64,000 nucleotides of DNA. It comes from CAJXMH01 sp040220135 (GTDB lineage Bacteria; Bacteroidota; Bacteroidia; Flavobacteriales_E; Vicingaceae). The translations under genes and the position numbers were made by a program. The stretch's first letter is position 1, and the number at the start of each line of letters is the position of its first letter. Below are positions 43,042 to 51,118 of the stretch, one piece after another. The notes below the pieces were generated by a model, which was not told where the DNA came from, ran no database searches, and saw only the letters and a list, made by a program, of their open reading frames with translations. The stretch spans positions 310,001 to 374,000 of the forward strand of contig JAVJTT010000009.1 of assembly GCA_040220135.1 (NCBI GenBank), read 5' to 3'.

Positions 43042-45825
43042 ATGAAATACTTAGTCCATCTTTTAGTGTTCTTTAGTTTACTTTATTCAATAGAGTCCAG
43101 TGCCCAATGCAACAACTACTTTGGCGTTTCAATAAATAATCTAACGGTTCAGGTTCTTGACAGTTCTTCTGTTCCATCAGGTAACGCTACTCACATGTGG
43201 TTTTGGGGTGATGGAGACACTTCATTTACGGCTAACCCAAGCCATACTTATGCAAATCCGGGCTATTACGATATCTGTCATGCATTAAACTCGACAACGA
43301 ATGCCTGCAACCCCAGCGGCAACTGGTGGTGCAGAAGAGTTGCGGTTGGCATTAGTTGTCAAGCGTCATTCTCTTACTCCATTAATAACCTCACTGTTAA
43401 CTTTTTAGATAGCTCTATTTCTAACTCACCAAACTTATCTTACTTCTGGGATTTTGGGAATGGACAAACCGACACGCTTCAGAACCCAAGTATTACCTAT
43501 AATTCAAGTGGAACGTATGTAGTTTGCTTAACTGTTTCAGATTCTTTGGCATCTTGCTATTCGCAGATCTGTGATACAATAACAGTGGGAAACCAGCCCA
43601 ACTGCGTGGCAAACTTTAGCTATCTCTCAAACCAAAACACAGTTAACTTTACTAACCTTTCAAGTTCTGGAAGCTATCTGTGGGATTTTGGAGATGGTCA
43701 AACCGATACTAGCTTAAACCCGGTTCACACTTACTCAAACTCAGGCTCTTATGTGGTAAACCTAACAGTAAGCCAACAAAATGGGAATTCTTGCAATTTT
43801 TTAGATACGGTTTATGTCAATTTTTGTAACGCCTATTTTACGATTAATAACAATTCGGCGACCGGCATTGCTAATTTTTTTAATTATTCATCTGCGTCTA
43901 GACATACGCTTTACAGCTGGAATTTTGGGGATGGATCTCCTATTCAAAATACTTCAGGGCGTCAAAGCGTATCTCATCAATACTTTGCTGCGGGAACCTT
44001 CAATGTAACGCTCTCGCTTTACGATTCCACAAGTGGATGCACTTCAACTTATAGCGACACTTTAATGGCAAGCATTCCACCTTGCCAAGCAGGTTTTTCA
44101 TACACCCAAAACCTAGACTCTGTTTACTTTAACAATCAGGCAAGTAGTTACCAGCTTTTAAGTTATGATTTTGGTGATGGCAACTCCAGTTTTACAGAAA
44201 ACCCTATACATGTATACGCTCAAAGCGGCAGCTACGTAGTTTGTCAAACAGTTGGTGATAGCCTAGGAAACTGCCAAAACACCTTTTGTGATACCCTTCA
44301 AGTAATAGTGCCACAATGTAGTGCGGCTTTTACTCTCTCTCAAAACATTGATACAGTAAAAATTATCAATCAAGCTGTAGATTACACTCACTTAAATTAT
44401 GCCTTTGGTGATGGTAGCACTAGCACTCTAGAAAACCCTCAGCATGTTTTCGGCCAAAGCGGTACTTATGTGATTTGCCAAACGGTTTTTGATTCACTAC
44501 GAAATTGCCAAAGCACCTTTTGCGATACAGTGGTGGTCAATGTTCCCCAGTGTCAAGCTGATTTTACAACATCTCAAAATATTGACACCATCCAGATAAC
44601 GAACCTAGCGGTTAATTATACCCAATTAAGCTATGATTTTGGTGATGGAAGCAGCAGCAATCAGGAAAATCCCAAACATGTTTATACTCAAAGTGGGACC
44701 TATGTCATCTGTCAAACTGTAATAGATTCCAATAGAAATTGCCAAAGCACTTCTTGCGATACAGTTGTAGTTAACATTCCCCAGTGTCAAGCTGATTTTA
44801 GTTTTTCTGTTTCAGGAGACACGCTTCAGCTGTTTAACCAAGCAAGCAATTATGACCATATAAACTATGATTTTGGGGATGGATCTAGCTCCACCATGAT
44901 TGATCCACAGCACATCTATTCACAAAGCGGCACTTATGTGGTTTGCCAATCTGTGATTGATACAATTAGAAACTGTCAGAACACCTATTGTGATACAATC
45001 GACATAGCAGTTCCACAATGCACAGCCGGCTTCACTTACCAAGTGGTTGGAGATAGTATTCTATTTCAAAGTACTGCCCAGAACTACACCAGTATCAATT
45101 ACGATTTTGGCGATGGAAGTAGCTCTTCTTTGACCAATCCTTATCACGCTTATGCCCAAAGTAACTTTTATGTTGTGCAGCAAACGGTAATGGATAGCAA
45201 CCGGAATTGCACCGACACTTATGTAGACACCGTCGCCGTGACAATCTCTACTTCTTGTTTGGCAACTTTTCAACCAGCCTTAGACACAACAAAGCCAGGC
45301 ACCCTTTATTTAGTTAACAATTCTAGTGACTTGAATACACATCACTATTTTTGGGATTTTGGAGATGGAACTACCGATACAGGCAGAACAAGCAGTCACT
45401 CCTATGCCAATTTTGGAGCTTACCCCATTTGCTTAACTGTAAGTGATGCTAGCCTGGGTTGCCTTAGCACATTCTGTGATACACTAGGACTGGATAGTAA
45501 TGGTAATGTTACCAATAAGTCAGGGGGCTTTGTTTTACGAATTCTTGATGGCTCTTTTATTGGTCTTACTGAAGAAGAAAATCGCTTAGAAAAAATCACT
45601 CTTTTCCCCAACCCAACATCTCGAGAAATTCAACTTAAGCTCCCTTCTCACCTTTCGGAAGCCATAGAGTATCAAATTATTGGTGCTAGCGGCAAAATGA
45701 TGCGAAATGGAATGTTTTCGGAGAATCAAAAAGCAATACAACTTTCTGATTTATCGAACGGAGTCTATTTTCTCAGGCTTATTTACAAGAATGAATCAGT
45801 TGTAAAAAAATTCATCAAACAATAA
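43042..45825 (+). CDS. Large multi-PKD T9SS surface protein
   Basis: A 927-residue protein: signal peptide (about 1-22, ESSAQ), then about ten PKD-like domains with DFGDG cores, and a C-terminal T9SS sorting domain (about 855-927, 'ITLFPNPTSREI' ... 'KKFIKQ'). Domains 5-9 form an exact tandem array of 78-residue units (44074-45243), each with four Cys. It should be an extended disulfide-rich stalk or adhesin on the cell surface. An ECF sigma factor gene starts 15 bases after its stop, so the two are probably one transcript, which suggests that this protein is part of, or controlled by, that sigma system. Confidence 0.93.
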   Translation: MKYLVHLLVFFSLLYSIESSAQCNNYFGVSINNLTVQVLDSSSVPSGNATHMWFWGDGDTSFTANPSHTYANPGYYDICHALNSTTNACNPSGNWWCRRVAVGISCQASFSYSINNLTVNFLDSSISNSPNLSYFWDFGNGQTDTLQNPSITYNSSGTYVVCLTVSDSLASCYSQICDTITVGNQPNCVANFSYLSNQNTVNFTNLSSSGSYLWDFGDGQTDTSLNPVHTYSNSGSYVVNLTVSQQNGNSCNFLDTVYVNFCNAYFTINNNSATGIANFFNYSSASRHTLYSWNFGDGSPIQNTSGRQSVSHQYFAAGTFNVTLSLYDSTSGCTSTYSDTLMASIPPCQAGFSYTQNLDSVYFNNQASSYQLLSYDFGDGNSSFTENPIHVYAQSGSYVVCQTVGDSLGNCQNTFCDTLQVIVPQCSAAFTLSQNIDTVKIINQAVDYTHLNYAFGDGSTSTLENPQHVFGQSGTYVICQTVFDSLRNCQSTFCDTVVVNVPQCQADFTTSQNIDTIQITNLAVNYTQLSYDFGDGSSSNQENPKHVYTQSGTYVICQTVIDSNRNCQSTSCDTVVVNIPQCQADFSFSVSGDTLQLFNQASNYDHINYDFGDGSSSTMIDPQHIYSQSGTYVVCQSVIDTIRNCQNTYCDTIDIAVPQCTAGFTYQVVGDSILFQSTAQNYTSINYDFGDGSSSSLTNPYHAYAQSNFYVVQQTVMDSNRNCTDTYVDTVAVTISTSCLATFQPALDTTKPGTLYLVNNSSDLNTHHYFWDFGDGTTDTGRTSSHSYANFGAYPICLTVSDASLGCLSTFCDTLGLDSNGNVTNKSGGFVLRILDGSFIGLTEEENRLEKITLFPNPTSREIQLKLPSHLSEAIEYQIIGASGKMMRNGMFSENQKAIQLSDLSNGVYFLRLIYKNESVVKKFIKQ
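44074..45243 (+). repeat. Five tandem 234-bp (78-residue) PKD repeat units
   Basis: Units start at 44074, 44308, 44542, 44776 and 45010, each exactly 234 bp with no indels. Each begins I/V-P-x-C and contains DFGDGS (one copy reads AFGDGS), 'QSGTYV-CQ' and a closing C-DT. Cys positions in a unit are 4, 57, 67 and 72. Units 3 and 4 share identical DNA at their starts (CCCCAGTGTCAAGCTGATTT). Constant length implies recent unequal exchange or selection on domain length. Confidence 0.9.
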
Positions 45826-45840
45826 TAAGCTACGTCCAAA

Positions 45841-46401
45841 ATGCGGATCGACCACGACTTATTAAAAGCTTGTTTAGAAAACGATAGGGCGGCGCAAAAC
45901 CGACTCTATAAAGAGGTGTTTTCCTATTTGATGAACATTTGTATTCGTTACAAAAATGACTATGATACTGCAGGGGCAAGTCTAAATGCCATTTACCTCA
46001 AGATTCTGGATAATTTGCACAAATTCCGACAAGAGGAATCTTTCGTGCCTTGGATTAAACGCATTGCGGTTAATCATTTGATTGATGAATACCGAAAAGA
46101 TAAAAGAGTAAAAGACAAACTCAGTTACTTGGATGATGTCACGCACAAAGAGCATGAACACAGCTCTTTTCATGCTGGAGAGGCAGAAATGGATTCAGAG
46201 TATTTGCTTGAAATGATACGAGAATTGCCGCTTATGACCGCCAAAGTATTTAACCTTTACGCCATTGATGGGTTCAAGCATAGAGAAATTGGAGAGCTGC
46301 TGGACATGAGTGAAAATACCTCAAAGTGGCACTTAAGAGAAGCTAGAAAGAAACTAAAAGCGAAACTAGAACGCTTTCATCAAAAAGAAACCTCATTATG
46401 A
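45841..46401 (+). CDS. ECF-type RNA polymerase sigma factor
   Basis: A 186-residue sigma-70 family protein with region 2 ('LNAIYLKILDNLHKFRQEESFVPWIKRIAVNHLIDEYRKDKR', about 50-95) and region 4 ('LPLMTAKVFNLYAIDGFKHREIGELLDMSENTSKWHLREARKKL', about 128-172). Region 3 is absent, as in ECF factors. It should redirect RNA polymerase to a small regulon. The stop overlaps the next gene by 4 bases (ATGA), the usual layout for a sigma/anti-sigma pair, and it follows the PKD gene by 15 bases. Confidence 0.95.
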   Translation: MRIDHDLLKACLENDRAAQNRLYKEVFSYLMNICIRYKNDYDTAGASLNAIYLKILDNLHKFRQEESFVPWIKRIAVNHLIDEYRKDKRVKDKLSYLDDVTHKEHEHSSFHAGEAEMDSEYLLEMIRELPLMTAKVFNLYAIDGFKHREIGELLDMSENTSKWHLREARKKLKAKLERFHQKETSL

Positions 46402-47822
46402 AAGAAAATAATGACATAGACAAACTGTTTAAGGAAGGGCTGCATCAAGACTTTCCGGTGGATCAGAACCTTTGGCAAGAGGTAGAAAGCCAATTGCCAA
46501 GTAAAGAGTCGAAAAATGGCTTTTGGATCTATTTGAATTCTTTTGCTGTTTTGGCCATCTTAGGTATGAGCTTGATGCTCAGCTCCGACAATGTTGCTAA
46601 TCAAAAGTTTTTGTCATCTAAATCTATTCTTCATTCTTTAGTTGAAGAAGAAAAATCAATTCCTTTAGCTGCTTTAGCTAAGAACGAGAGTACAGTCAAT
46701 CCAGATAGGGCCCAGCAAGATGCAGAGACAACAATGACTAATAAAACATTGGACCGTTCCGCTACAAGCAGCTCTAAAAGAAATAAGAAAGCAAATCAAA
46801 TTCTAGCTGCTGAATCCAAAAAGAGTGTTACCAAAAAGGCTGTAGAGAAAACGAATAATCAAGCGGCATTTAAGGCAGGCATCCAAAACAAATCACTGGA
46901 GCAAGGCCTTCTTTCAACAGAAGCAAGTTCGACTAGCTCTTTCATATATCAAAAAGAAGTGCAAAGCATTGAAATTGGAAAACTTGACTTACTTCAACCT
47001 TTAGGTTATAGCTTGAAGGCTAACACAATTGAAGGATTTGCGCTACAAGCAAAGGAAAATAAGCTGAACAAATTCCAACAACGATTTAAACCGCACTTCT
47101 TTGAATACGAGTTGTCTTACTATCAATCCTTAGCAGTAGAAAAGCAGCTGAATGAGCTTTCATCAAGTTTAAAAAACTATAGAGACCAAGGAGAAAAAAG
47201 TTTGCAAGTTGAACAATATGGATTTTCTATTTTCAGGCCCTTTAAATTCTTACAATTTGGGGTTGGCATACAATATAGCCAATATCAGGAACGGGCAGCT
47301 TATGACATTAGCACTTTTGAAAATGGGGTTTCAGTAAGCTATGACACCTCTTACCGAATTGTAAACGCTAACTACAGTAGCAATGGGGTACCAGTACTTT
47401 TAATTAGTGAAGAAATTAATCGTACAGAAACTCCTACGACTGTTGCCAATGAAAAGCAACTCATCGTTAGCAATCGAATAAGTCGCCTACAACTGCCTAT
47501 AAGCGTAGGTTATCGGCGAAACTTTGGTCGTTTTCAAGCTGGACTACGAACAGCTTTTGTGCTCAATTACCTCAACCAAAGTAGTGGCGCATACATTTCA
47601 AACGAACGCAACCAGCTACTTCCATTCAGCGAAACAGAACAATTCAACAGTATCCTATTTAGCCATCAGAACCAATTAAACCTTGGCTATGCAATAAATG
47701 AATATTTTGTATTTGGAGGTAGACTTGGCCATACTTACGATCTTAATTCATTTACTAAAGCATACGATAGCCGACTGCAACATTATGGCATTGGCTTTTG
47801 GTTGCGCTTTCAACCAAAGTAA
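46398..47822 (+). CDS. Anti-sigma-like membrane protein with beta-barrel-like C-terminus
   Basis: A 474-residue protein of unusual layout. Residues 1-40 are charged and cytosolic ('DKLFKEGLHQDFPVDQNLWQEVESQLPS'), like the sigma-binding head seen in Bacteroidota anti-sigma proteins. Residues 42-62 are one membrane helix. About 150 residues of Ser/Lys/Gln-rich linker follow. The C-terminal 250 residues look like an outer-membrane barrel, with alternating aromatic strands ending 'HYGIGFWLRFQPK'. If real, it spans the envelope from the sigma factor to the outer membrane. There is no signal peptide at residue 1. It is overlapped by the sigma gene and is likely its regulator. Confidence 0.85.
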   Translation: MKENNDIDKLFKEGLHQDFPVDQNLWQEVESQLPSKESKNGFWIYLNSFAVLAILGMSLMLSSDNVANQKFLSSKSILHSLVEEEKSIPLAALAKNESTVNPDRAQQDAETTMTNKTLDRSATSSSKRNKKANQILAAESKKSVTKKAVEKTNNQAAFKAGIQNKSLEQGLLSTEASSTSSFIYQKEVQSIEIGKLDLLQPLGYSLKANTIEGFALQAKENKLNKFQQRFKPHFFEYELSYYQSLAVEKQLNELSSSLKNYRDQGEKSLQVEQYGFSIFRPFKFLQFGVGIQYSQYQERAAYDISTFENGVSVSYDTSYRIVNANYSSNGVPVLLISEEINRTETPTTVANEKQLIVSNRISRLQLPISVGYRRNFGRFQAGLRTAFVLNYLNQSSGAYISNERNQLLPFSETEQFNSILFSHQNQLNLGYAINEYFVFGGRLGHTYDLNSFTKAYDSRLQHYGIGFWLRFQPK

Positions 47823-47877
47823 TGCCATAAAATACCAAAAGAACCCAACTACACAGATTAGTTATTGGTTCATAAAA

Positions 47878-47906
47878 AAAGCCGAAGGAGTCCTTCCTTC
47901 GGCTTT
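47878..47906. terminator. Bidirectional terminator between the sigma operon and DUF3332
   Basis: AAAGCCGAAGGA (47878-47889) pairs perfectly with TCCTTCGGCTTT (47895-47906) around GTCCT. An A run precedes it and T residues follow it, so it can stop transcription from both convergent genes. Confidence 0.88.
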
Positions 47907-47928
47907 CTTGTAAATTAGAATTTAGTAT

Positions 47929-48495
47929 TTATTTACTAGCAAGGTCCATTGGGAAGTTTTCACTTCCTAGGAAGGCAACATTTTCAACACTATTTAGGTC
48001 AAATGTTTGCATGCCTGCAGCAGTTTGATAATCTACCGAATGGTCAGCTTTGTTTATCTTAGCTACCACCATAGATTGGTCTCCCTTCACGTAACTCCAG
48101 GTATTATCTTTCTCTGAAAAAACCATGATGGCAACTTCTTCAAGGCCTGCGTTTGTTATCTTTTCAAACTTCATTTGGTTTTTTGTGGCTGTTACCTTGT
48201 AGGTTTGGCCTTTAAAAGTCATCAGCTGTTCTTCAATTTGTCCAGCTTCCATGGCAATTGGATTAGAACCACCCCAAAACTCAATCAAATTAAAAACAAC
48301 TACATCTAAAAACCCTGCTACGCTATAGACAGGAACAATATTCATGGCGTAAAAAAGAAGAGTTTTCACAAACTTGCTGTCTGATACACTATCGTTCCAT
48401 TCGTAAACTTTCTTAATCATTTCAAAAGAGCCGAAGCAGCCTGTTTGTGTAATCATAATCGAAGCAGCTGCAGCTGTAAAAAGTAATTTTTTCAT
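47929..48495 (-). CDS. DUF3332 family lipoprotein
   Basis: A 188-residue predicted lipoprotein with TGC at 18-20 (Cys20 lipidated). The post-Cys segment 'FGSFEMIKKVYEWNDSVSDSKFVKTLLFYAMNIVPVY' is the DUF3332 signature. A hydrophobic stretch (about 42-73) may form one or two membrane segments. The C-terminal part is beta-rich. Its function is unknown. It is monocistronic, ended by the shared terminator, and there is no coupled partner. Confidence 0.87.
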   Translation of the reverse strand: MKKLLFTAAAASIMITQTGCFGSFEMIKKVYEWNDSVSDSKFVKTLLFYAMNIVPVYSVAGFLDVVVFNLIEFWGGSNPIAMEAGQIEEQLMTFKGQTYKVTATKNQMKFEKITNAGLEEVAIMVFSEKDNTWSYVKGDQSMVVAKINKADHSVDYQTAAGMQTFDLNSVENVAFLGSENFPMDLASK

Positions 48496-48645
48496 TTTAT
48501 TTAGTTTAATTGATTAGAAAAATAAAGATAAACAATAGAGGGAAGCATACAAGGCTAATTTTACTAACTTGGAAAACAATAATTCCTATTTTATTAAGAA
48601 CGATTCAGCGAAAAGAATTATTTATAGCCCGAAAATCTACTGCAC

Positions 48646-49476
48646 ATGGATAAAGACTATTTGATACAATTAAAGGAAAGGTTCTTCGCGATATTGCTTG
48701 ACATAGGTCCGCTCATTGTTTATGCAATTGTGAGCTTCATAGCCGGCATTTTCTTGATCAAACTGATCATGAGACTTCTAAAGAGAGCCCTGAAAAAGTC
48801 AAATATTGAACTCTCGCTAAAAACTTTTATAGAAAGCCTCAGCATCTTCATTCTATACGGCCTGTTGTTCTTTGCCATTGGCTCAATACTTGGAATTAAA
48901 TCCACTTCTTTTCTCGCCATTTTCGGAGCGGCCGGTATTGCCGTGGGTTTAGCACTGCAAGGAAGCCTTTCTAATTTTGCAGGAGGAATCTTGATCTTGG
49001 TCTTTAAACCTTTTCGAGTAGGTGATCTGATCAAAGTGGGCGACAAATTGGGAGAAGTACAAAAGATCGATATCCTCTACACCAGAATAAAAACCTTTGA
49101 CGGACGAATCATTACCATGCCGAATGGCGGGGTTTCCAATAGTGATGTTGACAACCGAACCGCAGAGCAATATCGTAGAATTGATTTAGTGCTTAAATTT
49201 TCTTTTGAAGAGGACATTGATCGATTGAGAAAAATTATCGTTGAAGCCTTGAGCCAGCATCCCAAGGTAGCTAACCACTTAGATGTTGACGTGTGGTTGG
49301 AGGAAATACGAGAGTATGATATGAAAGTGATGGCCAGATGCTGGGTAGAGTCAGTGGAGTATTGGCCTTTGTACTGGGAACAGTTGGAAGCGGTTAAAAA
49401 AGCGTTAGATCAGGCTGGCATTGAAATTCCTATTCCCAAAAAAGAAGTTCATCAAGCAAAAGAAAAAGAGGGATAG
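48646..49476 (+). CDS. Small-conductance mechanosensitive channel (MscS family)
   Basis: A 276-residue inner-membrane channel. Three membrane helices (about 15-120) are followed by the TM3-like pore helix 'FGAAGIAVGLALQGSLSNFAGGILILVFKPF', the beta domain 'RVGDLIKVGDKLGEVQKIDILYTRIKTFDGRIITMPNGGVSN', and the alpha/beta C-terminal domain. It relieves osmotic downshock. Length matches the E. coli MscS size class. No coupled partner is present. Confidence 0.95.
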   Translation: MDKDYLIQLKERFFAILLDIGPLIVYAIVSFIAGIFLIKLIMRLLKRALKKSNIELSLKTFIESLSIFILYGLLFFAIGSILGIKSTSFLAIFGAAGIAVGLALQGSLSNFAGGILILVFKPFRVGDLIKVGDKLGEVQKIDILYTRIKTFDGRIITMPNGGVSNSDVDNRTAEQYRRIDLVLKFSFEEDIDRLRKIIVEALSQHPKVANHLDVDVWLEEIREYDMKVMARCWVESVEYWPLYWEQLEAVKKALDQAGIEIPIPKKEVHQAKEKEG

Positions 49477-49480
49477 TCTT

Positions 49481-49996
49481 TTACTTCCTCGGCTTTTTAT
49501 AAAGCGGCACGGTAGAACATGGCTCACCATACATCAGAATTTTGGCGTAAGGCTGTAAAATCTCACTGAGTTTCACATAAGCAGAAGGCGGTACTTCTTT
49601 GTCGCTGCAACCTTTGATCACCACTTTGGCATCTTCGTATTCTTCCGGTTTTACATTTTGTTCTATGGCTTCTTCGAAGATGAGACTTTCCAATTGAGCT
49701 AAGTCACCAAAGCAAACCTTTTTAGCGTAAGGTGCTAATTTGGTCGCTAAAAGCATATACGCCCAAGTAGGAACAATGGCATCAACCGAACAATGCAAAG
49801 CCACAAATTGACCTTGGTATTGACTCCAGTCGTGTTCTTTTACAAAAGCGCGAAATTCCTTTTCCTTTAAAGCAATACCTTCCCAAAGATTATCTTTAAT
49901 GTCGTACAACACTCTTTCCCCTTCCGGGTAGAATTCCTCAAGGTTTAAGGTTATCAGGCCACTTTTAGCCACGCGGTTTATAATTTCTTCTGCCAT
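49481..49996 (-). CDS. DUF2480 family protein (SUF-associated)
   Basis: A 171-residue soluble protein. I start it at the ATG at 49996 (MAEEIINRVAKSGLITLNLEEFYP); the longer ORF runs upstream into a hairpin repeat and has no family match. It has 'HCSVDAIVPTWAYMLLATKLAPYAKKVCFGD' with Cys residues, 'VIKGCSDKEVPPSAYVKL' and 'MYGEPCSTVPL'. DUF2480 is characteristic of Bacteroidota and often lies with SUF genes, as here after sufT. It may assist Fe-S assembly; this is inferred from position only. Confidence 0.9.
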   Translation of the reverse strand: MAEEIINRVAKSGLITLNLEEFYPEGERVLYDIKDNLWEGIALKEKEFRAFVKEHDWSQYQGQFVALHCSVDAIVPTWAYMLLATKLAPYAKKVCFGDLAQLESLIFEEAIEQNVKPEEYEDAKVVIKGCSDKEVPPSAYVKLSEILQPYAKILMYGEPCSTVPLYKKPRK

Positions 49997-50025
49997 AGCT
50001 TTTTTATAAATTCTTTTTTTTACAT

Positions 50026-50054
50026 TTTCTTTTTTCCATTGATGAAAAAAGAAA
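50026..50054. repeat. Hairpin TTTCTTTTTTC / GAAAAAAGAAA (second copy of the 3266 family)
   Basis: Arms 50026-50036 and 50044-50054 pair perfectly around CATTGAT. Read on the minus strand, the loop is ATCAATG, compared with ATCAAG at 3276-3281. It lies 30 bases upstream of the DUF2480 ATG. Confidence 0.65.
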
Positions 50055-50066
50055 CAAAAAAATCTA

Positions 50067-50199
50067 GACCATTTCAAAATTTAAGTCTTCCATTCCTAAA
50101 TGGCGATGATTTCGGCGATCTCCCCCGAATCAATCGGTGGAGCTTCCTCAAGCATTATCCCCATTTAGTTCGCTACAGCCTCAAATTTTGAAAAAGGTC
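50067..50199. repeat. 133-base imperfect palindrome with nested arms
   Basis: The outer arms 50067-50085 and 50180-50199 (GACCATTTCAAAATTTAAG against GACCTTTTTC AAAATTTGAG on the minus strand) are near-complementary. The inner arms 50096-50110 (CTAAATGGCGATGAT) and 50154-50168 (minus strand CTAAATGGGGATAAT) match at 13 of 15. The inner and outer pairs share a centre near 50132, so the whole segment can fold as one long hairpin. Confidence 0.7.
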
Positions 50200-50271
50200 A
50201 TCCTAAAAATAGCTTAATGCGTTTGAAACTCATAGCTCTGAGTTAGAAAGTTCAAGAACGAGGCTTGTGAA

Positions 50272-50319
50272 ATTTTGGTAGCTAGGAGCTTACATCCGTA
50301 AGTGACTAGTTAACAAAAT
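50272..50319. repeat. 14-bp stem hairpin with inner CTTAC/GTAAG
   Basis: ATTTTGGTAGCTAG (50272-50285) pairs with CTAGTTAACAAAAT (50306-50319), 12 of 14. Inside it CTTAC (50289-50293) pairs with GTAAG (50298-50302). It belongs to the hairpin array downstream of sufT. Confidence 0.65.
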
Positions 50320-50355
50320 GAGCATAACGAAGTTATTGAGCTTTATAAACAGAGC

Positions 50356-50691
50356 TTACATGAAGCCGAGTTCGAGCATTGCCTCCTCACTCATCATCTC
50401 CTTTCCCCAAGGCGGATCCCAAACGAGTTCCACTTTGGCTGATTTCACACACCAACATCCGTCGGCCTTGGTTTCTACCTCATTGGGTAAACTTTCAGCT
50501 ACCGGACAATTGGGTGAGGTCAAAGTCATTTCAATGCGCACATTAAACTCATCGTCTACGTGTACAAAGTAAATCAAGCCCAGATCATAAATATTCACCG
50601 GAATTTCCGGATCATAAATGGTCTTCATCACCTCGATTACCTGATTCTCGACGTCTTTCTTGGTAATATCTTTGATGTCTTTCTTTTCCAT
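50356..50691 (-). CDS. sufT: SufT-like DUF59/MIP18 Fe-S assembly protein
   Basis: A 111-residue DUF59 protein: 'MKTIYDPEIPVNIYDLGLIYFVHVDDEFNVRIEMTLTSPNCPVAESLP', with a conserved Cys in SPNCPV, and WDPPWGKEMMSEEA at the end. In Bacteroidota and Firmicutes this type (SufT) assists maturation of Fe-S proteins with SufBCD. It starts 4 bases after the sufE stop, so it is cotranscribed. A hairpin array follows its stop codon. Confidence 0.94.
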   Translation of the reverse strand: MEKKDIKDITKKDVENQVIEVMKTIYDPEIPVNIYDLGLIYFVHVDDEFNVRIEMTLTSPNCPVAESLPNEVETKADGCWCVKSAKVELVWDPPWGKEMMSEEAMLELGFM

Positions 50692-50695
50692 AATG

Positions 50696-51118
50696 CTAAG
50701 CTTTTGCTTGAAAAGCGATGCCGTAAGTTTTCATTTTCTTGATCATACTCACCAAGCCGTTTGAACGGGTGGGCGATAAATGCTCTTTTAAACCGATCTC
50801 ATCAACAAAATGCAGCTGCGACTCGGCAATTTCTTTGGGTGAACTTTCTGAAAGCACGCGAATCATCAAGGCAATTATTCCCTTGGTGATAATGGCATCG
50901 CTGTCGGCGGTAAAGTGAATCTTTCCGTCCTTCAATTCAGCATCCAACCAAACTCTTGACTGGCAGCCTTTGATAATATTTTCTTCTACTTTCTTTTCGT
51001 CATCTATCAAAGGAAGTTCTTTGCCCAATGAGATTAAATACTCGTACTTGTCCATCCAGTCATCAAACATGGAAAACTCTTCCACTACTTCCTCTTGTCT
51101 TTCTGCAATACTGCTCAT
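50696..51118 (-). CDS. sufE: SufE sulfur acceptor
   Basis: A 140-residue SufE. The active Cys lies in 'IIKGCQSRVWLDAELKDGKIHF', the canonical GCQS loop that accepts persulfide sulfur from SufS. The C-terminal 'SPTRSNGLVSMIKKMKTYG' helix is typical. Its ATG overlaps the sufS stop by one base (TAATG), so it is translationally coupled. It passes sulfur to SufB. Confidence 0.96.
   Translation of the reverse strand: MSSIAERQEEVVEEFSMFDDWMDKYEYLISLGKELPLIDDEKKVEENIIKGCQSRVWLDAELKDGKIHFTADSDAIITKGIIALMIRVLSESSPKEIAESQLHFVDEIGLKEHLSPTRSNGLVSMIKKMKTYGIAFQAKA

Larger units (their letters stand above)
49997..50355. other. 359-base gap between sufT and DUF2480: hairpin array
   Basis: No gene is visible. 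The gap is dominated by inverted repeats: a perfect 11-bp hairpin (50026-50054), a 133-base long imperfect palindrome with two nested arm pairs (50067-50199), AACTCA/TGAGTT (50227-50244), a 14-bp stem with two mismatches (50272-50319), and ATAAC/GTTAT (50324-50336). Whether it is a repeat (REP/MITE-like) or a transcribed structured region cannot be told by eye. Confidence 0.75.

Noticed and set aside
44074..45243. Long tandem DNA repeat as a possible CRISPR or satellite
   Set aside because: The period is 234 bp in frame and encodes PKD domains, so it is explained by protein repeats.
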